64,000 nt of DNA from Acinetobacter tandoii DSM 14970 = CIP 107469. Its GTDB lineage: Bacteria; Pseudomonadota; Gammaproteobacteria; Pseudomonadales; Moraxellaceae. The translations under genes were made by a program, and so were the position numbers. Positions 17,718 through 26,075 of the stretch are shown piece by piece (position 1 is the stretch's first letter; each line of letters opens with the position of its first letter). The DNA is taken from the NCBI RefSeq assembly GCF_000400735.1, contig NZ_KE007371.1:20692-84691 (forward strand), given 5' to 3'. Below the pieces are notes generated by a model that saw only the letters and a list, made by a program, of their open reading frames with translations, made no database searches and was not told the origin of the DNA.

Positions 17718-18782
17718 CTATTCTTTTGCAGTACTTGCAGCATCCTCCGAGGCATTAAATAAATCATCCAGACCCGAGCTAACGTCCTGTTCATCCCAGA
17801 ATTGCTGCATGCCATCATCGGCTGTACGTTTGCCTGTGTGTTCCGTCCAGTAGCGGTCTGAAATACCTTGCACCATACTCGCCGCCATACTGTCAATCAA
17901 CTTGAACTGGGGATTAACAGGCTTTTCATCTGAACGCGCTGCAACGAAATGTTTTAAAGCATCACGAATTTTGGCATCATCGCCACTGGCTTGTGCTGCT
18001 ACCGCATATAGAGCATGAGATAAGCGTACACCTTTTTGCTCACCCATTTGCATGGATTGTTTTAGGGTTTGGTATGGATCTGGTTTACCATCTCCAGCCC
18101 CTGGCAGTAAGGTCCAAATGGCCGCACGTGTTGCTTCTGGTGCACCCCAGAACTTTTCATTGTTCAAGCAAACCATCCCGCGCTCTACAATTGCTGCGAT
18201 ATCTTTCGGTACATTCACCGAACCACCTGCATTAATGTCATTGGTCATGGCTTGTACGCCACTGAGCAAACCCAGCAAATACACGGTCTGATCAATGTCA
18301 CTTTTCATTTTTGGGCAACTCTCACCCAATTCTTGCTTATACTTGGCTTGCCAGCGCTTCTCTAAAAGTTGATAACCTGCATATTGCCGCTGTGCAGCTA
18401 CAGCCGACCAACGTTTTTGCTCAATACGCGCATCTTGTGCTTCTGTGACCTGTCCAGCTTTAGACGCACGCAAATAACGGAGTTCAGCATCGAGTGCTCT
18501 GTTTTCGGCACATGTGCCCGCAGCAGAATAGAGTAAAATTGCAATACGTGTCGGGTCTGCCCCCATATCTTGGGTCGACATAATTACAGGAGTTAATGCA
18601 TTCCCCGAATTACACACCATATCCGCATCTTCCATGGCTAGAATGGGTGGAACAATATGCTTTTCGCTAAACCCTAAAGCGACATTTGCACCAGATTTCA
18701 CTACATGCGAACATCCTGTAAGTACAGTTGTTGTAATCATTAAAATCGCCATACCTTGGCCAATTTTCTGGACTTGCGACAT
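17718..18782 (-). CDS. Lipoprotein, TatT-like TRAP-associated component (tentative)
   Basis: 354 residues. The N-terminus has a signal peptide ending in lipobox LTGC (Cys23), so the protein is anchored in an envelope membrane. The rest is mostly helical and resembles repeat (TPR-like) scaffolds, for example the RYLRASKAGQVTEAQDARIE segment. It is followed on the same strand by the rhombosortase and the TRAP permease. TatT is a helical T component known from some TRAP systems. I assign it here from the lipoprotein/helical layout and the TRAP neighbour, not from a decisive motif. Confidence 0.6.
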   Translation of the reverse strand: MSQVQKIGQGMAILMITTTVLTGCSHVVKSGANVALGFSEKHIVPPILAMEDADMVCNSGNALTPVIMSTQDMGADPTRIAILLYSAAGTCAENRALDAELRYLRASKAGQVTEAQDARIEQKRWSAVAAQRQYAGYQLLEKRWQAKYKQELGESCPKMKSDIDQTVYLLGLLSGVQAMTNDINAGGSVNVPKDIAAIVERGMVCLNNEKFWGAPEATRAAIWTLLPGAGDGKPDPYQTLKQSMQMGEQKGVRLSHALYAVAAQASGDDAKIRDALKHFVAARSDEKPVNPQFKLIDSMAASMVQGISDRYWTEHTGKRTADDGMQQFWDEQDVSSGLDDLFNASEDAASTAKE

Positions 18783-18940
18783 CTTCCTGTCCTCTATATT
18801 TTTTGTTTGTGTCCTTCGCAGTAAACATAGCAGAAGCCATTTTTGAAGAAAAGAGTATTTACTCTAATTCAAAGGATTACTTTGCCATGAAAAATAAAGA
18901 GAAAAATTGACTCTAGCGGCAGGATTATTAAATTTTGGGC

Positions 18941-18978
18941 AAAAAAAAGTAGCATTGCGACGGTTCAGCACATGCTAC
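18941..18978 (-). terminator. Terminator of the 33-residue protein transcript
   Basis: On the minus strand, GTAGCAT and ATGCTAC arms (7 bp) enclose a ~16-base loop and are followed by seven or more T. It lies 26 bases downstream of the small gene and serves no other visible gene. Confidence 0.7.
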
Positions 18979-19003
18979 CTATTAAATGAACGCCCAATGG
19001 GCT

Positions 19004-19105
19004 TTATGTTTGTGCAAATCGATCCTTCAGCACAGTTCCTAAACGTCCTATAACAATTGCCAAGACAATCGCTACCATTAGAAACGACCACGTTGGAAAA
19101 ATCAT
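19004..19105 (-). CDS. Small single-helix membrane protein (33 residues)
   Basis: A short frame with a textbook ribosome site GAGGAG 6-7 bases before ATG 19105. It encodes MIFPTWSFLMV, then a hydrophobic helix (AIVLAIVIG), then a basic end (RLGTVLKDRFAQT), so one membrane helix with a positive C-terminus. A rho-independent terminator follows 26 bases later, which supports an independent short transcript. The function is unknown. Small proteins of this shape often modulate larger membrane complexes, which is inference here. Confidence 0.72.
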   Translation of the reverse strand: MIFPTWSFLMVAIVLAIVIGRLGTVLKDRFAQT

Positions 19106-19169
19106 ACTGATCTCCTCGTTCGCTGTTTGGTGGTTTTAATGTACAGAGAAAACACAAATGTATCTGCAA

Positions 19170-19299
19170 AAATTGTCTGACAATTTATACTTTATGCCAA
19201 TAAATTTATTTTTTGTCTAACAACGTATTAACAACTTAATATTAAATACTTGTTTTTTATATTTTAATTAATTTAATAAAATTATTAACTGTCTAACAA
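19170..19299. promoter_or_regulatory. Three repeated TGTCTRACAA palindromic sites
   Basis: A perfect 8-1-8 palindrome AAATTGTC-T-GACAATTT lies at 19170-19186. Related elements TTGTCTAACAA and TGTCTAACAA lie at 19213-19223 and 19290-19299. All are in the AT-rich gap upstream of the small membrane protein gene and next to the 3' end of ygfX. They look like operator half-site pairs, but the regulator is unknown. Confidence 0.45.
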
Positions 19300-19683
19300 T
19301 TAGAACATTTTTGCCAACAATTTCAGTTTTTTCCACTCCACAAGCGTTAATTGGTCATACCAGATGACATAACTACAAGATGACTGCTGTTGGAAATAAA
19401 GCACAATATAAAAATGATGATCAACCACTCGCGTAAGCCGCATGTGCTTTACAGCTTGATCTATAGACTGAATAGACCATTCATCAGTCGAAAATGCTTG
19501 AAAATAATGCAGTGTAGAGCGCTTAAATTGCATCCACCATGAAAATAGCAGAATAATCAAAATAACAACTGCCAACCAAGCAGGCAGTAAAACTGAAACT
19601 AAATATTGAATAAGAAGCAACAAACCTATTTGAAACACAATCGCCATGCGACTGCGTTTCAAATAATATGCAGTATTAGCCAT
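19300..19683 (-). CDS. ygfX: YgfX/CptA-like membrane protein
   Basis: 127 residues. Two membrane helices lie near residues 13-52 (IVFQIGLLLLIQYLVS and WLAVVILIILLFSWW), followed by a cytosolic domain ending in EWKKLKLLAKMF. The gene overlaps the 3' end of sdhE by 8 bases. This pairing (ygfY-ygfX) is the main support, as YgfX sequences vary strongly. In E. coli YgfX was reported as a toxin-like inhibitor of cytoskeletal proteins, but in most genomes its role is unsettled. Confidence 0.72.
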   Translation of the reverse strand: MANTAYYLKRSRMAIVFQIGLLLLIQYLVSVLLPAWLAVVILIILLFSWWMQFKRSTLHYFQAFSTDEWSIQSIDQAVKHMRLTRVVDHHFYIVLYFQQQSSCSYVIWYDQLTLVEWKKLKLLAKMF

Positions 19684-19933
19684 GAACGTAATGCTTTAAT
19701 TTAAGAATAAACGTCTTAATTTCAGCACGCGGCGGTTCGCCGACTTCCATAAACCAATCGAGTAAATCAGGGTCTTCTTGTTCAACTAATTCTGCAAATA
19801 ACGCTTTTTCTTCAGGAGATGCAGCTAAATAATAATTTCGAACATATGGGTCAAAATACACATCAATTTCCTTTAAACCGCGACGCGCACGATAAATCAC
19901 TTTGCGTTCTTCAAGCGTCATTTCTTCGCTCAT
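19676..19933 (-). CDS. sdhE: SdhE, FAD assembly factor for succinate dehydrogenase
   Basis: 85 residues, the family's usual size. The conserved RGxxE motif is present as RGLKE near residues 18-22, followed by YFDPY and the C-terminal LLDWFMEVGEPP block. SdhE promotes covalent flavinylation of SdhA (and FrdA) in the cytosol. It overlaps ygfX downstream, the usual arrangement. Confidence 0.93.
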   Translation of the reverse strand: MSEEMTLEERKVIYRARRGLKEIDVYFDPYVRNYYLAASPEEKALFAELVEQEDPDLLDWFMEVGEPPRAEIKTFILKLKHYVHG

Positions 19934-20117
19934 TGTATTTCCCCTAGACCAAACAGAAGTGCCTTAGTTTAACCGAATCATTGGCGAAATTTCGAGACAT
20001 TTCCCCTGAATGACCAAATCTACCATTTTTTTTATGGAATTGAGCATTGCTCACATTGCCCAAGTCACAACAGATCTTTTAAGTTCAACCTCACAATGAT
20101 AATTAAAGGACATCATC

Positions 20118-21290
20118 ATGCAATCTGGAGCCATTCGCCCACTACCCCACATGCTACCAAGTCAACTGTTCAATGCGGAACATGAAGCCTTCCGTGACAC
20201 CGTACGGAAATTTTATACTCAAGAAGTTATCCCCAATACTGAAAAATATGAACAACAACAACATGTTGATCGGGACTTATGGACTAAGGCAGGACATTTA
20301 GGCTTACTCTGTGCCACCATGCCCGAAGCGTATGGTGGTTCTGGTGTCGACCGCCTATACAGCATGATCCTGATTGAAGAACAAGCTTATGCGATGGACT
20401 CTGCAACAGGGTTTTCACTACATTCGGACATTGTCGCTAATTATATTCTGAACTTTGGAAATGAAGCACAAAAGCAGCATTGGCTCCCTAAAATGGCGAC
20501 AGGTGAAATGGTCACCGCGATTGCAATGACCGAACCAGGTACAGGCTCTGATTTGCAAGCGATAAAAACTACAGCAGTCCTTGATGGTGATGAATATATA
20601 ATTAATGGCTCCAAAATTTTTATTACCAATGGCTATTTGTGCGACATGGCAATTGTCGTCTGTAAAACAGGCAACAGTGATAAAGGCTCTGCCAATTTAT
20701 CACTTATTATTGTTGAAGCTGACCGTGTCGGTTTTAGTAAAGGCAAGCCACTGCATAAAATCGGCATGAAAGGCCAAGACACTTGCGAGTTATTCTTTGA
20801 TAACGTTCGTGTACCCAAGCAAAATCTTCTTGGCGCCGAGGGAATGGGCTTTATGATGCTGATGAAAGAATTGGCATGGGAACGCATGTTAGTTGCTATT
20901 ATCTGCCAAGCTGGTGCCGAGGCAGCATTTGCACATACTGTTAAATATACGAAAGAACGTCAGGCATTTGGTAAGAGCATTTCCAGTTTTCAAAATACTC
21001 GCTTTAAATTAGCTGAACTCAGAACTGAAATCGATTTCTGTCGTACCTACCTTGATCGCTGTATGCAGTTACAACTCACAGAAAACTTAGGTGTCGATGC
21101 CGCAGCAGCGGCAAAATACAAAATTTCAGAGATGTTTTCTAAAGTGGTCGATGAGTGCTTACAACTGCATGGGGGATATGGCTATATGTTGGAATATCCA
21201 ATTGCACGGGCGTATATCGATAACCGCGCCAATCGCATTTATGCAGGCACCAATGAAATTATGAAAGAGCTCATTTCACGAACTTTATAA
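20118..21290 (+). CDS. Acyl-CoA dehydrogenase
   Basis: 390 residues. Family marks are AMTEPGTGSDLQAIKT, ERQAFGKSISSFQNTRF and LQLHGGYGYMLEYP. The position of the catalytic Glu in medium-chain enzymes is Ala here (RIYAGTNEIM), while Glu268 in QAGAEAAF aligns by eye with the Glu used by isovaleryl-CoA and long-chain dehydrogenases. The enzyme therefore probably belongs to that branch. It oxidises an acyl-CoA to the 2-enoyl-CoA with FAD, passing electrons to ETF. It is convergent with a flavin monooxygenase gene. The substrate is unknown. Confidence 0.92.
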   Translation: MQSGAIRPLPHMLPSQLFNAEHEAFRDTVRKFYTQEVIPNTEKYEQQQHVDRDLWTKAGHLGLLCATMPEAYGGSGVDRLYSMILIEEQAYAMDSATGFSLHSDIVANYILNFGNEAQKQHWLPKMATGEMVTAIAMTEPGTGSDLQAIKTTAVLDGDEYIINGSKIFITNGYLCDMAIVVCKTGNSDKGSANLSLIIVEADRVGFSKGKPLHKIGMKGQDTCELFFDNVRVPKQNLLGAEGMGFMMLMKELAWERMLVAIICQAGAEAAFAHTVKYTKERQAFGKSISSFQNTRFKLAELRTEIDFCRTYLDRCMQLQLTENLGVDAAAAAKYKISEMFSKVVDECLQLHGGYGYMLEYPIARAYIDNRANRIYAGTNEIMKELISRTL

Positions 21291-21296
21291 CATTAT

Positions 21297-21324
21297 AAAA
21301 AAAGGAGCTTAATGCTCCTTTTTG
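21297..21324. terminator. Bidirectional terminator between convergent genes
   Basis: Stem AAGGAGC / GCTCCTT with a 4-base loop, flanked by A on the left and T on the right. It lies between the acyl-CoA dehydrogenase and monooxygenase genes, which end toward each other. Confidence 0.85.
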
Positions 21325-21337
21325 ATTACTTCATAGC

Positions 21338-22828
21338 TCAAGAGACCAATTTAGGCTTCCGTTGATCGTGCGGTAATGCTTTCTTAAACTTTAATACAGC
21401 ATCTTCGAAAGTTGCATTTTTTAACTCCTTACGATCCGCCAAATAGTTATTGGTAACTTTCCATGGTGCGTGCTTTCCTTGTTTTGGCATCACATTCGCT
21501 GCGCGGGCAATATAACCAGAAGTTAAACTCCCCATCACCGTATCTTCAAGTAGTTCTGTTTGATCACCCTGTGGGATCACCTCTACATAACCCTTTTGAT
21601 CCATATAATTGATCAAACGACAAATATAATCAGCCGCAATATCCACCTTTAATGTCCATGAGGCATTAATATAACCAATAATCATCGCCATATTCGGTAC
21701 ATCACTTACCATCACCCCTTGATAGAGCATATGTTTTGAGGTATCGATTGGCTGACCATCCAGCGTTGCCTTGAGACCACCTAAAATTTGAATATCCAAG
21801 CCTGTCGCTGAAACAATAATATCTGCGTCAAGATGTTTACCCGACTTTAACAAAACCCCATTTTCAGTAAATCGCTCAATTAAATCTGTCTCTACACTGG
21901 CTTGACCAGAACGTAAAATTTTAAACAAATCACCATCAGGCACGACACATAAACGCTGATCCCAAGGATTATAACTTGGGGTAAAGTGCTTCATATCCAC
22001 TTTACCTTTCAGTTGCAACTCAATCGATTTTAATAGCAATTTACGCAAGAGTTTTGGTTGCTTTTGTGCCAAGGCATAAATACCACGCTGCATCCCGATA
22101 TTACGTGCACGAGTCAATTTATACGCAAGGTCTTCAGGTAAAATTTTACGCATTTTATTATAAAGAATATCAACCGAAGGAACTGACGCGATATAAGTCG
22201 GTGAACGTTGTAGCATCGTCACGTGCCCTGCTCCACCTTTTGCCATAGCCGGGACTAAAGTGATTGCCGTAGCACCGCTCCCAATAATAAGCACCTTTTT
22301 TCCACGATAATCTAAATTTTCTGGCCAGTGTTGGGGATGAATAAACTCACCTTTGAACTCAAGCTGATTCGGAAATTTCGGTTGGTAGCCATGTTCATAA
22401 TTATAATAACCCGTACAACCTAAAATAAAATTGGCCACCCAAGTCTGCTTCTTTTGATGATCATCTTCAATTTCAACCACCCACTTTTGAATACTTGAAT
22501 CATAATTGGCAGAAATGACGTTGTGTTTAAAATGAATTTTAGAAGCAAGTTGATATTCTTCTACAACTTCTGCTAAATAACCTTTAATTGCAGCCCCATC
22601 AGCCAATACGCTCGATTGCTGCCAAGGTTTGAAATTATAACCAAAGGTAGACATATCAGAATCAGAACGGATACCAGGATATTTGAACAGATCCCATGTT
22701 CCGCCAATACTCTCACGTCGTTCAATAATTTCATAAGAACGATTTGGATTATTCTTAGATAAATGAGCAGCTAGACCAATCCCTGAAATACCTGCACCAA
22801 TAATCAATATATCAATTTGTTTTTCCAT
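21338..22828 (-). CDS. Flavin-containing (Baeyer-Villiger-type) monooxygenase
   Basis: 496 residues. The N-terminal FAD site is GAGISGIG (about residues 12-19). A second nucleotide site is IGSGATAIT in the middle. Between them lies FKGEFIHPQHW, which fits the Baeyer-Villiger fingerprint FxGxxxHxxxW. Such enzymes use NADPH and O2 to insert oxygen next to a ketone or to oxidise S/N atoms. The length and motif order resemble EthA-like proteins. The adjacent convergent acyl-CoA dehydrogenase hints at a degradation context, but they are not co-transcribed. The substrate is unknown. Confidence 0.88.
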   Translation of the reverse strand: MEKQIDILIIGAGISGIGLAAHLSKNNPNRSYEIIERRESIGGTWDLFKYPGIRSDSDMSTFGYNFKPWQQSSVLADGAAIKGYLAEVVEEYQLASKIHFKHNVISANYDSSIQKWVVEIEDDHQKKQTWVANFILGCTGYYNYEHGYQPKFPNQLEFKGEFIHPQHWPENLDYRGKKVLIIGSGATAITLVPAMAKGGAGHVTMLQRSPTYIASVPSVDILYNKMRKILPEDLAYKLTRARNIGMQRGIYALAQKQPKLLRKLLLKSIELQLKGKVDMKHFTPSYNPWDQRLCVVPDGDLFKILRSGQASVETDLIERFTENGVLLKSGKHLDADIIVSATGLDIQILGGLKATLDGQPIDTSKHMLYQGVMVSDVPNMAMIIGYINASWTLKVDIAADYICRLINYMDQKGYVEVIPQGDQTELLEDTVMGSLTSGYIARAANVMPKQGKHAPWKVTNNYLADRKELKNATFEDAVLKFKKALPHDQRKPKLVS

Positions 22829-22877
22829 GTTGTTTTTATAACCTGACTGATAATTCCATTTTATTAAAGCACAAATC

Positions 22878-22895
22878 TGACAATGATCAATGTCA
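22878..22895. promoter_or_regulatory. Operator-like palindrome upstream of the monooxygenase gene
   Basis: Interrupted palindrome with TGACA and TGTCA arms around a TGATCA centre, 50 bases upstream of the monooxygenase start. On the minus strand it overlaps a TTGACA hexamer. It could bind a dimeric repressor such as a TetR-type protein, but no regulator gene is adjacent. Confidence 0.35.
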
Positions 22896-22965
22896 AGTTA
22901 ACTAAATTCAGATGAAAATCATGTCATTTCAGGACAAAAGTAAATATTGTCAAACAAAAGACAAT

Positions 22966-22997
22966 AAAAAAGGTCGGTTAAAAACCGACCTTTTTTT
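22966..22997 (-). terminator. Terminator of the ribosomal protein block after rplQ
   Basis: Stem AAGGTCGGTT / AACCGACCTT with a 3-base loop. It is flanked by A and T runs, with a T run on the minus strand. It lies 27 bases past the rplQ stop. Confidence 0.93.
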
Positions 22998-23023
22998 AAG
23001 AACAACTGAGTTATCCTGCGAAA

Positions 23024-23389
23024 TTAGTTAACTTCGCGATCTACTAGTTCAACGTAAGCCATCGGTGCAGCATCACCTGCACGGAAGCCCGCTTTAAGAA
23101 CACGTAGATAACCGCCGTTACGTTCTTTGTAACGAGGGCCAAGAACGGTAAATAATTTACCAACAGTTGCTGCTGAACGAGTACGAGCAAACGCCAAACG
23201 ACGGTTTGCAACAGTATCGTTTTTAGCTAAAGTGATTAAAGGCTCAGCAACGCGGCGTAATTCTTTAGCTTTAGGAACAGTAGTTTTAATTAACTCGTGT
23301 TCGAACAAAGAATTAGCCAAGTTTTGGAACATCGCTTTACGATGACTGCTTGTACGGCCTAATTTCACACCACTATTACGATGACGCAT
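23024..23389 (-). CDS. rplQ: 50S ribosomal protein L17
   Basis: 121 residues. The start [20 protein letters not shown] is the family signature. The C-terminal GGYLRVLK and AYVELVDR also match. L17 binds 23S rRNA near the peptide tunnel exit. It is the last gene of the alpha segment, 18 bases after rpoA, and is followed by a strong terminator. Confidence 0.98.
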   Translation of the reverse strand: MRHRNSGVKLGRTSSHRKAMFQNLANSLFEHELIKTTVPKAKELRRVAEPLITLAKNDTVANRRLAFARTRSAATVGKLFTVLGPRYKERNGGYLRVLKAGFRAGDAAPMAYVELVDREVN

Positions 23390-23407
23390 GGTGATAGTCC
23401 TACTTAA

Positions 23408-24415
23408 TTAACGGCTACGATAGGCGAAACGATCGTCCATACGGAGACTAGCTGGTGGCCAGTTCTCTAAACGCATGCCGAGCTGTAAGCCTTTAGAAGC
23501 CAGAACATCTTTGATCTCAGTAAGCGATTTTTTACCAAGGTTAGGAGTTTTAAGTAACTCAACCTCAGTGCGCTGTACAAGATCACCAATGTAGTAAATA
23601 TTTTCTGCTTTTAAACAATTCGCAGAACGAACAGTAAGCTCTAGATCATCTACTGGACGAAGCAAAATTGGATCAACTTCTTCACGAGGTTCTTGAGCAA
23701 CAGGAGCTTGATCTTTCTGAAGGTCAACAAAAATTGCAATTTGTTGTTGCAAAATTGTCGCCGCTTTGCGGATTGCTTCTTCAGGATCAACTGTACCGTT
23801 TGTCTCAAGATCAATGATCAGTTTATCAAGGTCAGTACGTTGTTCTACACGCGCATTTTCTACGATGTAAGACACACGTTTGATTGGGCTATAAGAAGCA
23901 TCTAACTGTAAACGACCCACTGGGCGAGTTTCGCCTTCTGGGAAACGTGAATCAGAAGTTTCATAACCACGGCCTTGAGCAACTTTAAGGCGCATTTTTA
24001 ATGAACCAGTTGCACTTAATGTACCGATCAAGTGTTCAGGGTTAACCACTTCAACATTATGAGGTAAACGAAGGTCAGCAGCAGTAACATCGCCAGGACC
24101 TTGTTTCTCTAATGTCAAATAAGCTTCATTTTGATCGAACAGCTTAATAGACAATCCTTTTAGGTTCAGCAAGAGCTCGACGATGTCCTGCTGCAAGCCT
24201 TCCAAAGTACTGTACTCGTGCTCAACACCTTCAATTTCAACTTCAACCACAGCTGCGCCAGGTAAAGAAGAAAGAAGGATGCGACGTAAAGCATTACCAA
24301 GAGTATGACCAAAGCCACGCTCTAAGGGTTCTAGAATAACTTTTGCCGAGGTCCCGCTAACCGCTTCGACCTTGATCGCTTGCGGAGTTAGAAACTCATT
24401 TGCAGTACGCGTCAT
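23408..24415 (-). CDS. rpoA: RNA polymerase alpha subunit
   Basis: 335 residues. The N-terminal assembly domain includes [22 protein letters not shown] around residues 27-48. The C-terminal domain (about 250-320) has the helix-hairpin-helix segment [19 protein letters not shown] that contacts UP elements and activators. It lies between rpsD and rplQ in the usual alpha-operon order. Confidence 0.99.
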   Translation of the reverse strand: MTRTANEFLTPQAIKVEAVSGTSAKVILEPLERGFGHTLGNALRRILLSSLPGAAVVEVEIEGVEHEYSTLEGLQQDIVELLLNLKGLSIKLFDQNEAYLTLEKQGPGDVTAADLRLPHNVEVVNPEHLIGTLSATGSLKMRLKVAQGRGYETSDSRFPEGETRPVGRLQLDASYSPIKRVSYIVENARVEQRTDLDKLIIDLETNGTVDPEEAIRKAATILQQQIAIFVDLQKDQAPVAQEPREEVDPILLRPVDDLELTVRSANCLKAENIYYIGDLVQRTEVELLKTPNLGKKSLTEIKDVLASKGLQLGMRLENWPPASLRMDDRFAYRSR

Positions 24416-24432
24416 TATTGCTACCTCAAGGA

Positions 24433-25056
24433 TTATTTAGAATACAATTCTACAATCAAGCTTTCGTTGATTTCAGCAGGTAAATCAGAACGATCTGGTG
24501 CAGCTTTAAATGTACCTTCCAACTTAGAATGGTCAATTTCCATCCAAGAAGGAATACCACGTTGAGCAGCTAATTCAACTGCATTTTTAATACGCAATTG
24601 TTGCTTAGCGCCTTCGTGAACTGCAATCACGTCACCAGCTTTAACTTGGATAGACGCAATGTTAACACGACGACCATTTAAAGTGATAGAACGGTGAGAT
24701 ACAAGCTGACGAGCTTCTGCACGTGTAGAACCAAAACCCATGCGATAAACAACATTATCTAGACGGCTTTCAAGCAATTTCAACAAGTTTTCACCTGTTG
24801 CGCCTTTAACACGAGCAGCTTCTTTATAGTAGTTACTAAATTGACGCTCTAAAACACCGTACATACGACGTACTTTTTGTTTTTCACGTAATTGTAGTGA
24901 ATACTCAGATTGTTTTGCACGGCTTTGACCATGTTGGCCAGGAGCTTTAGCATGTTTTTTAGTCTTAACGTCAAATGGTTTAACGCCAGATTTTAATTGC
25001 AGGTCTGTCCCTTCGCGGCGAGAGAGTTTGCATTTTGGACCAATATAACGAGCCAT
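24433..25056 (-). CDS. rpsD: 30S ribosomal protein S4
   Basis: 207 residues. [19 protein letters not shown] starts the protein, and the S4 RNA-binding domain ([20 protein letters not shown]) is central. It is a primary 16S rRNA binder that nucleates 30S assembly. In E. coli S4 is the translational repressor of the alpha operon, so it may act on the rpmJ/rpsM junction here. Confidence 0.99.
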   Translation of the reverse strand: MARYIGPKCKLSRREGTDLQLKSGVKPFDVKTKKHAKAPGQHGQSRAKQSEYSLQLREKQKVRRMYGVLERQFSNYYKEAARVKGATGENLLKLLESRLDNVVYRMGFGSTRAEARQLVSHRSITLNGRRVNIASIQVKAGDVIAVHEGAKQQLRIKNAVELAAQRGIPSWMEIDHSKLEGTFKAAPDRSDLPAEINESLIVELYSK

Positions 25057-25068
25057 GAATGTTTCTCC

Positions 25069-25455
25069 TTACACGCGACGTTTTTTAGGTGGACGGCAAC
25101 CGTTGTGCGGAATTGGAGTCACATCGGTAATGCTGTTAATTTTATAACCCACTGCACCTAATGCACGAACCGCAGACTCACGACCAGGACCAGGACCTTT
25201 TACAAGGACGTCCAAGTTTTTCAAACCGTAATCTAAAGCAGCTTTACCAGCAACTTCAGCAGCTACCTGAGCAGCGAACGGAGTTGATTTACGTGATCCA
25301 CGGAAGCCTTGTCCACCTGAAGTAGCCCAAGCCAATGCATTACCTTGACGATCAGTGATCGTTACAATGGTGTTATTAAAAGAAGCGTGAATGTGTGCGA
25401 CACCTTCAGAGACGGTACGAGTGACCTTCTTGCGTGCGCGAGTATCTTTAGCCAT
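25069..25455 (-). CDS. rpsK: 30S ribosomal protein S11
   Basis: 128 residues. Signatures are [19 protein letters not shown] and the C-terminal [17 protein letters not shown]11 sits on the 30S platform near the E-site mRNA path. It is 19 bases downstream of rpsM. Confidence 0.99.
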   Translation of the reverse strand: MAKDTRARKKVTRTVSEGVAHIHASFNNTIVTITDRQGNALAWATSGGQGFRGSRKSTPFAAQVAAEVAGKAALDYGLKNLDVLVKGPGPGRESAVRALGAVGYKINSITDVTPIPHNGCRPPKKRRV

Positions 25456-25474
25456 CTTTTAGCTTCCAGAAATC

Positions 25475-25831
25475 TTATTTCTTAATAGGTTTGCGCGGAC
25501 CTTTACGGGTACGTGCGTTAGTTTTAGTGCGTTGTCCGCGGACAGGCAAGCTGCGACGATGACGAAGACCGCGGTAGCAGCCTAAATCCATTAAACGTTT
25601 AATGTTCATGGAAATTTCGCGACGTAAATCACCTTCGGTTGGAACCTTGGTAACTTCTGCACGAATCGCATCAAGCTGAGCATCATCTAATTCACGAATC
25701 TTTGTTGTTGGAGCGATACCAACAGCAGCCAAGATGTTCTTAGCAGTGTGGCGACCAATACCAAAGATATAAGTGAGAGAGATAACAGCATGCTTGTTAT
25801 CCGGAATGTTTACACCGGCAATACGAGCCAT
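25475..25831 (-). CDS. rpsM: 30S ribosomal protein S13
   Basis: 118 residues. [20 protein letters not shown] and the C-terminal [17 protein letters not shown] are diagnostic. S13 forms intersubunit bridges at the 30S head. It is the first gene of the alpha segment, preceded by a GC-rich hairpin and a GGAG ribosome site. Confidence 0.99.
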   Translation of the reverse strand: MARIAGVNIPDNKHAVISLTYIFGIGRHTAKNILAAVGIAPTTKIRELDDAQLDAIRAEVTKVPTEGDLRREISMNIKRLMDLGCYRGLRHRRSLPVRGQRTKTNARTRKGPRKPIKK

Positions 25832-25866
25832 TCAATTTTCTCCAAAAAGGCAGTAGAGATAATCAA

Positions 25867-25893
25867 CCGCCCCACAAAAATCTTGAGGGGCGG
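25867..25893 (-). promoter_or_regulatory. GC-rich hairpin at the rpmJ/rpsM junction
   Basis: Perfect 7-bp inverted repeat CCGCCCC / GGGGCGG around a 13-base loop in the 107-base rpmJ-rpsM gap. There is no T run after it on the minus strand. It sits 36 bases upstream of the rpsM start, where the S4-binding alpha leader lies in E. coli, or it may be an RNA processing or pausing element. Confidence 0.55.
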
Positions 25894-25938
25894 ATAATAA
25901 CCTAATTAGCCTACTGAAATCAACAGGTCTTGATCAGA

Positions 25939-26055
25939 TTAACCTTGACGCTGCTTATGACGAGGTTCTGCGCTGCAAATTACGCGAATAACCCCATTAC
26001 GACGGATAACTTTACAGCTACCACAAATTTTCTTTACAGAAGCTTGTACTTTCAT
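25939..26055 (-). CDS. rpmJ: 50S ribosomal protein L36
   Basis: 38 residues. [21 protein letters not shown] begins the protein, and later Cys and His (VICSAEPRH) complete a zinc ribbon, so this is the zinc-binding form. It lies between secY and rpsM as in other Gammaproteobacteria and is too short for common length cut-offs. Confidence 0.97.
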
Positions 26056-26075
26056 GATGAAACCTCTAAGTGCGC

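Noticed and set aside
18975..19169. 64-residue minus-strand frame
   Set aside because: No ribosome site; it runs through the terminator stem and overlaps the 33-residue frame, which has a strong ribosome site.
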